Positions 6,357 to 8,800 of a stretch of DNA of 8,800 nucleotides are shown piece by piece (within the stretch, counting starts at the first letter, position 1; each line of letters starts with the position of its first letter). The notes below the pieces were generated by a model, which had not been told where the DNA came from, made no database searches, and saw only the letters and a list, made by a program, of their open reading frames with translations. The DNA is from CAYGAW01 sp964492135 (GTDB lineage: Bacteria > Chloroflexota > Anaerolineae > UBA7937 > B3-Chlor). The stretch lies in assembly GCA_964492135.1 (NCBI GenBank), contig CAZBJW010000189.1:1-8800 (forward strand). Direction: 5' to 3'. The translations under genes and the position numbers were made by a program.

Positions 6357-6676
6357 TGATATATCCGGAGATCGATGCGACCAGTTTCGTCGAAGATGAT
6401 GCCCTCGTCCTCCAGCATGGCCCGCTGCTGGGCTTCACGGTGGCCTCCTGGCGAGGGGCTGATTTGCCCGCCAGAGTTGATCACGCGATGCCACGGGATG
6501 TTTTCGCCGCCAGGCATGGAGTGCAAGGCCCAGCCCACCGTACGGGCAGCGCGGGGGTTCCCGAGATAGGTGGCGATCTGGCCATAGGTCGCCACGCGCC
6601 CCGAAGGTATCATGCGGACTATGCGGTAGACGTCCTCAAAGAAGTTGGTGCTAATGGTGGGCCGAAGAAATGCCAC
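6338..6676 (-). CDS. alkyltransferase-like protein (Atl; MGMT family without the catalytic cysteine)
   Basis: A 112-residue protein consisting only of the DNA-binding domain of O6-alkylguanine-DNA alkyltransferase. The active-site PCHR of true alkyltransferases is PWHR here (residues 61-64, Trp62), the hallmark of Atl proteins such as E. coli YbaZ and S. pombe Atl1. These bind O6-alkylguanine, flip the base and recruit nucleotide excision repair instead of repairing it themselves. Also visible are the base-flipping Tyr in ATYGQIA (29-35, Tyr31), the helix-turn-helix with the Arg finger in PRAARTVG (41-48, Arg45), and the terminal IDLRIYQW. GTG 6676 is chosen because GGAGG lies four bases upstream and because it avoids overlap with the ABC-F gene; in-frame ATGs at 6730 and 6757 would overlap it and add unconserved residues. 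It overlaps the MFS start by 19 bp. Confidence 0.85.
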   Translation of the reverse strand: MAFLRPTISTNFFEDVYRIVRMIPSGRVATYGQIATYLGNPRAARTVGWALHSMPGGENIPWHRVINSGGQISPSPGGHREAQQRAMLEDEGIIFDETGRIDLRIYQWTGPL

Positions 6677-6701
6677 GCAGCCTCCACACCGCTGGGGTGG
6701 C

Positions 6702-8387
6702 TCACGACTGGGCCTGAACAACGAGGCCATACTTCGTCTGTACCATGCCCCCGCCAAGATGTAGCGTCTTGCCTATGGACAACTTCTCCAAAAAGTCGCG
6801 ATCGTGAGAGACCACGATCATAGTGCCGGCATAGTCAGCCAGGGACTCTGCCAGCCTATCCCTGGACCCGGCATCGAGGTTATTGGTTGGCTCATCAAGC
6901 AACAGAAGGTTCGCGCGACTCAAGGCGAACTGGACCAGGAATAGTCGCACCCTTTCTCCAGGCGATAACGACTGGATGTCGCTATGGACCTCGCCTTCAG
7001 TAAACAGATAGTGATGCAATTCTCTTCTCAAACTCGTCAAATCCATGGCCACATGGTGCCGAAAGTATTCCAGGAGCGTCATGTCCGGAAACCCCTCCTG
7101 TTCTTGGGGGAGATAGCCCATGATTACCCCCTTGCCCAGCGCGACTCGGCCTGCGTCTGGTTCCACCAATCCGGCAATGATCTTCAGCAGAGTAGTCTTG
7201 CCTGAAGCGTTCGGCCCCACGATGGCGAGATGATCCCCTCTCCTCACGACCAAGAACAGATCTTCGAACAGCGTCGCGGCGTAACCCTTGCACAATCCAG
7301 CGCTGGTCACTGCATTTCGCCCGCAGCGCGCCGGTCCAAGGGTGATCTTTAGTTGGGGAAGTCTGGGCCGCTCCGTGTTGGGTAACGCTGCCAGTCTCTT
7401 CTTCAGCGTCGCGGCTTGTTCCTGATGCTTCTGGGCCGCTCGGGCACTCTTGTGTTTGGCGGCCATCTTGTCCTTGTCTTTTCTTCTCTTCGGTCCCTGT
7501 TGGCTCCTTCTCGCCAGCTGGAACTGCTTCTGAATGGCGGCCCTCAGGCGGCGCCTTTCCCTTTCGATTCGCAGCCGCTCTCTCTCGTCCAGTTCGTCTT
7601 GTCTGGCCTTGGCGTCAAGATAGTTCGAATAGCTGCCAGCGTACGTATAGATCTTATGGTCCCTGTCAGAGAGTTCCAGAATCCTTTCGGCGATCTGATC
7701 GACGAACTCAATGCGGTGGCCCACCACCAGAACCGTACCTGGATACTGCATGATTTCTCCAGTGAGCCATTCTCTCCCTTCCCAGTCAAGGTTGTTGTCA
7801 GGTTCGTCAAGCAGCAACAGGTCTGGTTGGCTGGTCAGTGCCTGAAGCATGAAGAGCCGGGCCTTTTGCCCTCCGCTCAGCTTGCGCAGGGGCCTGTTTT
7901 CCTCCGAGGGCGCAAGACCTACGAATGAAGATAGACCGACCCTGGCTCTGTGAACCGATGCATAGATCTCGGCCTGGTCCCACTGTGACAGAAACTCCTC
8001 GAACTCGTCCATTAGTCCTGGCTCGGTCACGTGCTCATGATAGAACTCCAACTTCGCCAGTTTCCCTGCGACGCCGCTGGCTTCAAGAAGATAATCCAAG
8101 GCTCCTAGCGCTTCCTCTGCGACGGGGATGATCTGAGGCACATACTCAACAGTGTAGCGAGGATGGGAGGCGATTACCCTTCCTGCGGAGGCAGGCAGTT
8201 CTCTGGCCAGTATTCTGAGGAGAGTCGACTTGCCTGCTCCATTCTTGCCAACCAGGCAGCTTCTCCTGGTTTGATCCAGAGTGAAGGAGGCACAATCCAG
8301 GATGGTCTTCTCCCCATAGGAGAAGCTGAGGTTCTGTACCCTGATTGATACTCCGCTTGGACACCTCTCTGGTCGATCCTTCTGCAT
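6702..8387 (-). CDS. ABC-F family ATPase (ribosome-associated, possible antibiotic-resistance type)
   Basis: A 561-residue soluble protein with two ABC domains in one chain and no membrane segments, the ABC-F layout. These proteins bind the ribosomal E site and act on stalled ribosomes or displace antibiotics. Domain 1: Walker A GKNGAGKST (47-55), signature LSGGQ (170-174), Walker B LLLLDEPDNNLD (190-201), H-loop VGHRIEF (222-228). A very basic helical linker follows (about 258-345), the segment that contacts P-site tRNA in the family. Domain 2: Walker A GPNASGKTT (391-399), signature LSPGE (474-478), Walker B LLLLDEPTNNLD (494-505), H-loop VSHDRDF (526-532). Departures from the usual DEPTNHLD, LSGGE and VSHDR motifs point away from housekeeping EttA/Uup. 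ATG 8387 is chosen for GAGGG about eight bases before it; an in-frame GTG at 8438 would add 17 residues. It is the first gene of an operon with the Atl and MFS genes. Confidence 0.88.
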   Translation of the reverse strand: MQKDRPERCPSGVSIRVQNLSFSYGEKTILDCASFTLDQTRRSCLVGKNGAGKSTLLRILARELPASAGRVIASHPRYTVEYVPQIIPVAEEALGALDYLLEASGVAGKLAKLEFYHEHVTEPGLMDEFEEFLSQWDQAEIYASVHRARVGLSSFVGLAPSEENRPLRKLSGGQKARLFMLQALTSQPDLLLLDEPDNNLDWEGREWLTGEIMQYPGTVLVVGHRIEFVDQIAERILELSDRDHKIYTYAGSYSNYLDAKARQDELDERERLRIERERRRLRAAIQKQFQLARRSQQGPKRRKDKDKMAAKHKSARAAQKHQEQAATLKKRLAALPNTERPRLPQLKITLGPARCGRNAVTSAGLCKGYAATLFEDLFLVVRRGDHLAIVGPNASGKTTLLKIIAGLVEPDAGRVALGKGVIMGYLPQEQEGFPDMTLLEYFRHHVAMDLTSLRRELHHYLFTEGEVHSDIQSLSPGERVRLFLVQFALSRANLLLLDEPTNNLDAGSRDRLAESLADYAGTMIVVSHDRDFLEKLSIGKTLHLGGGMVQTKYGLVVQAQS

Positions 8388-8497
8388 CCTTGCACCCTCT
8401 ACCTCCGCGGTGGTCAGAGATCGCCGCCTTATGGCCACGCGGATTTCTTGGTAAGCCCCACCGTCAGGTTGAAGCGCAGCTTCGTATACGGCGGCTC

Positions 8498-8517
8498 CTG
8501 CCTGTCAGGGAAGGCAG
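8498..8517 (-). promoter_or_regulatory. hairpin in the ABC-F leader
   Basis: In the leader transcript CTGCCT and AGGCAG form a 6-bp stem around an 8-nt loop. The end of a possible seven-codon GTG reading frame (8528-8505) falls inside it. A second small hairpin, GAAGC-TGC-GCTTC, lies at 8471-8483. A role in attenuation is conceivable but unproven; no T run follows. Confidence 0.3.
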
Positions 8518-8576
8518 TCTACCGTCACCGTCTCGGGCCGAAGCCTGGCGCCTGCTGATGGTCGGTGCCCTCGGCG

Positions 8577-8585
8577 ATTATAGCA
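8577..8585 (-). promoter_or_regulatory. extended -10 promoter of the ABC-F/Atl/MFS operon
   Basis: On the minus strand TGC precedes a perfect TATAAT (8582-8577), making an extended -10 element (TGnTATAAT). No good -35 box lies at 16-18 bp, which is acceptable for extended -10 promoters. Transcription would start at about 8570, leaving a leader of about 183 nt before ATG 8387. Confidence 0.5.
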
Positions 8586-8630
8586 TCTTGATGGAGGAGC
8601 AGCTAGGCTGGCACGCTCTGGCATCGCACG

Positions 8631-8659
8631 TTGAGTTCGGCCAGTAGATTGGCTAAAAT
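8631..8659 (+). promoter_or_regulatory. possible forward promoter near the right edge
   Basis: TTGAGT (8631-8636, 4/6) and TAAAAT (8654-8659, 5/6) are spaced by 17 bp. It would transcribe rightward from about 8666 through the CCAGGC/GCCTGG hairpin and out of the window. No gene start is evident before base 8800. Confidence 0.3.
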
Positions 8660-8800
8660 GGGCTGATTATCCAGGCGCAGCCTGGCTACCGCCGCCGCCA
8701 TGCCGATCCTGTCTGAAGTGGTAACTCAAAAGCGCACCTGAGAGCGGCAGGCAGCGAGGCGCGAGGCGGCCCGGACGATGGAGGGAGGGGGGCAGAGCGT

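Larger units (their letters stand above)
8388..8800. other. region upstream of the ABC-F gene, without a convincing gene
   Basis: It holds the ABC-F promoter and leader (8388-8582), a possible forward promoter (8631-8659), a 6-bp hairpin with a 3-nt loop, CCAGGC/GCCTGG (8671-8685), and a purine-rich GC-rich end (about 8740-8800). On the minus strand a 32-codon reading frame (8603-8701) and a 24-codon open stretch ending at a TGA (8726-8800) are possible, but neither resembles anything I know. Confidence 0.5.

Noticed and set aside
8345..8647. 100-codon plus-strand open frame opposite the ABC-F start
   Set aside because: It begins with TTG, has no ribosome site, overlaps the ABC-F gene and its promoter, and shows no family features.
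8700..8741. 13-residue plus-strand leader peptide downstream of the forward promoter-like signal
   Set aside because: No ribosome binding site and nothing to show it is translated.
8726..8800. Possible C-terminal tail of a minus-strand gene entering from the right
   Set aside because: Only 24 open codons before TGA in very GC-rich sequence, which can occur by chance; no recognisable motif.

Overview
The window is ordinary, gene-dense bacterial chromosome with a GC content in the high fifties by eye. Genes lie on both strands and promoters look sigma70-like, several with exactly 17 bp between the boxes. The lineage is not certain. The style of the RNase PH, the MFS protein and the D-Ala-D-Ala-ligase-like pair reminds me of Chloroflexota (Anaerolineae or Dehalococcoidia type metagenome bins), but that is an inference from protein flavour only. 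A run of ten Ns at 275-284 marks a scaffold join, so this is probably a draft or metagenome assembly.

Left part (1-2050): the 5' part of a zinc-dependent L-threonine 3-dehydrogenase gene (tdh) runs leftward off the window. It is transcribed divergently from a protein-L-isoaspartate methyltransferase gene (pcm) that carries an N-terminal membrane segment and a Pro/Ser-rich linker. Back-to-back promoters lie at about 464-533. A 4HBT hotdog thioesterase follows on the plus strand.

Middle (2071-4999): a strong promoter (TTGCCT-17-TATAAT) drives two tandem, clearly paralogous ATP-grasp genes of the D-alanine--D-alanine ligase family, 25 bp apart. They have diverged at different active-site positions. 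Copy 1 keeps the Ser/Tyr specificity triad but has altered the metal-binding loop. Copy 2 keeps the metal loop but has Cys and Phe where E. coli DdlB has Ser150 and Tyr216. Tyr to Phe at that place is the change associated with D-Ala-D-lactate formation. Copy 2 ends 11 bp from the convergent RNase PH gene (rph), which has its own promoter.

Right part (5079-8800, minus strand): an apparent operon reads ABC-F ATPase, then alkyltransferase-like protein (PWHR motif), then a 12-helix MFS transporter. The last two overlap by 19 bp. The ABC-F gene has an extended -10 promoter about 190 bp upstream, giving a leader of roughly 180 nt. The last 100-200 bases hold no convincing gene.

I see no tRNA, rRNA, CRISPR array, insertion sequence or phage gene. 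The most interesting items are the diverged ligase pair, the membrane-anchored Pcm, and the pairing of an atypical ABC-F protein with an MFS exporter and a DNA alkylation-damage sensor.
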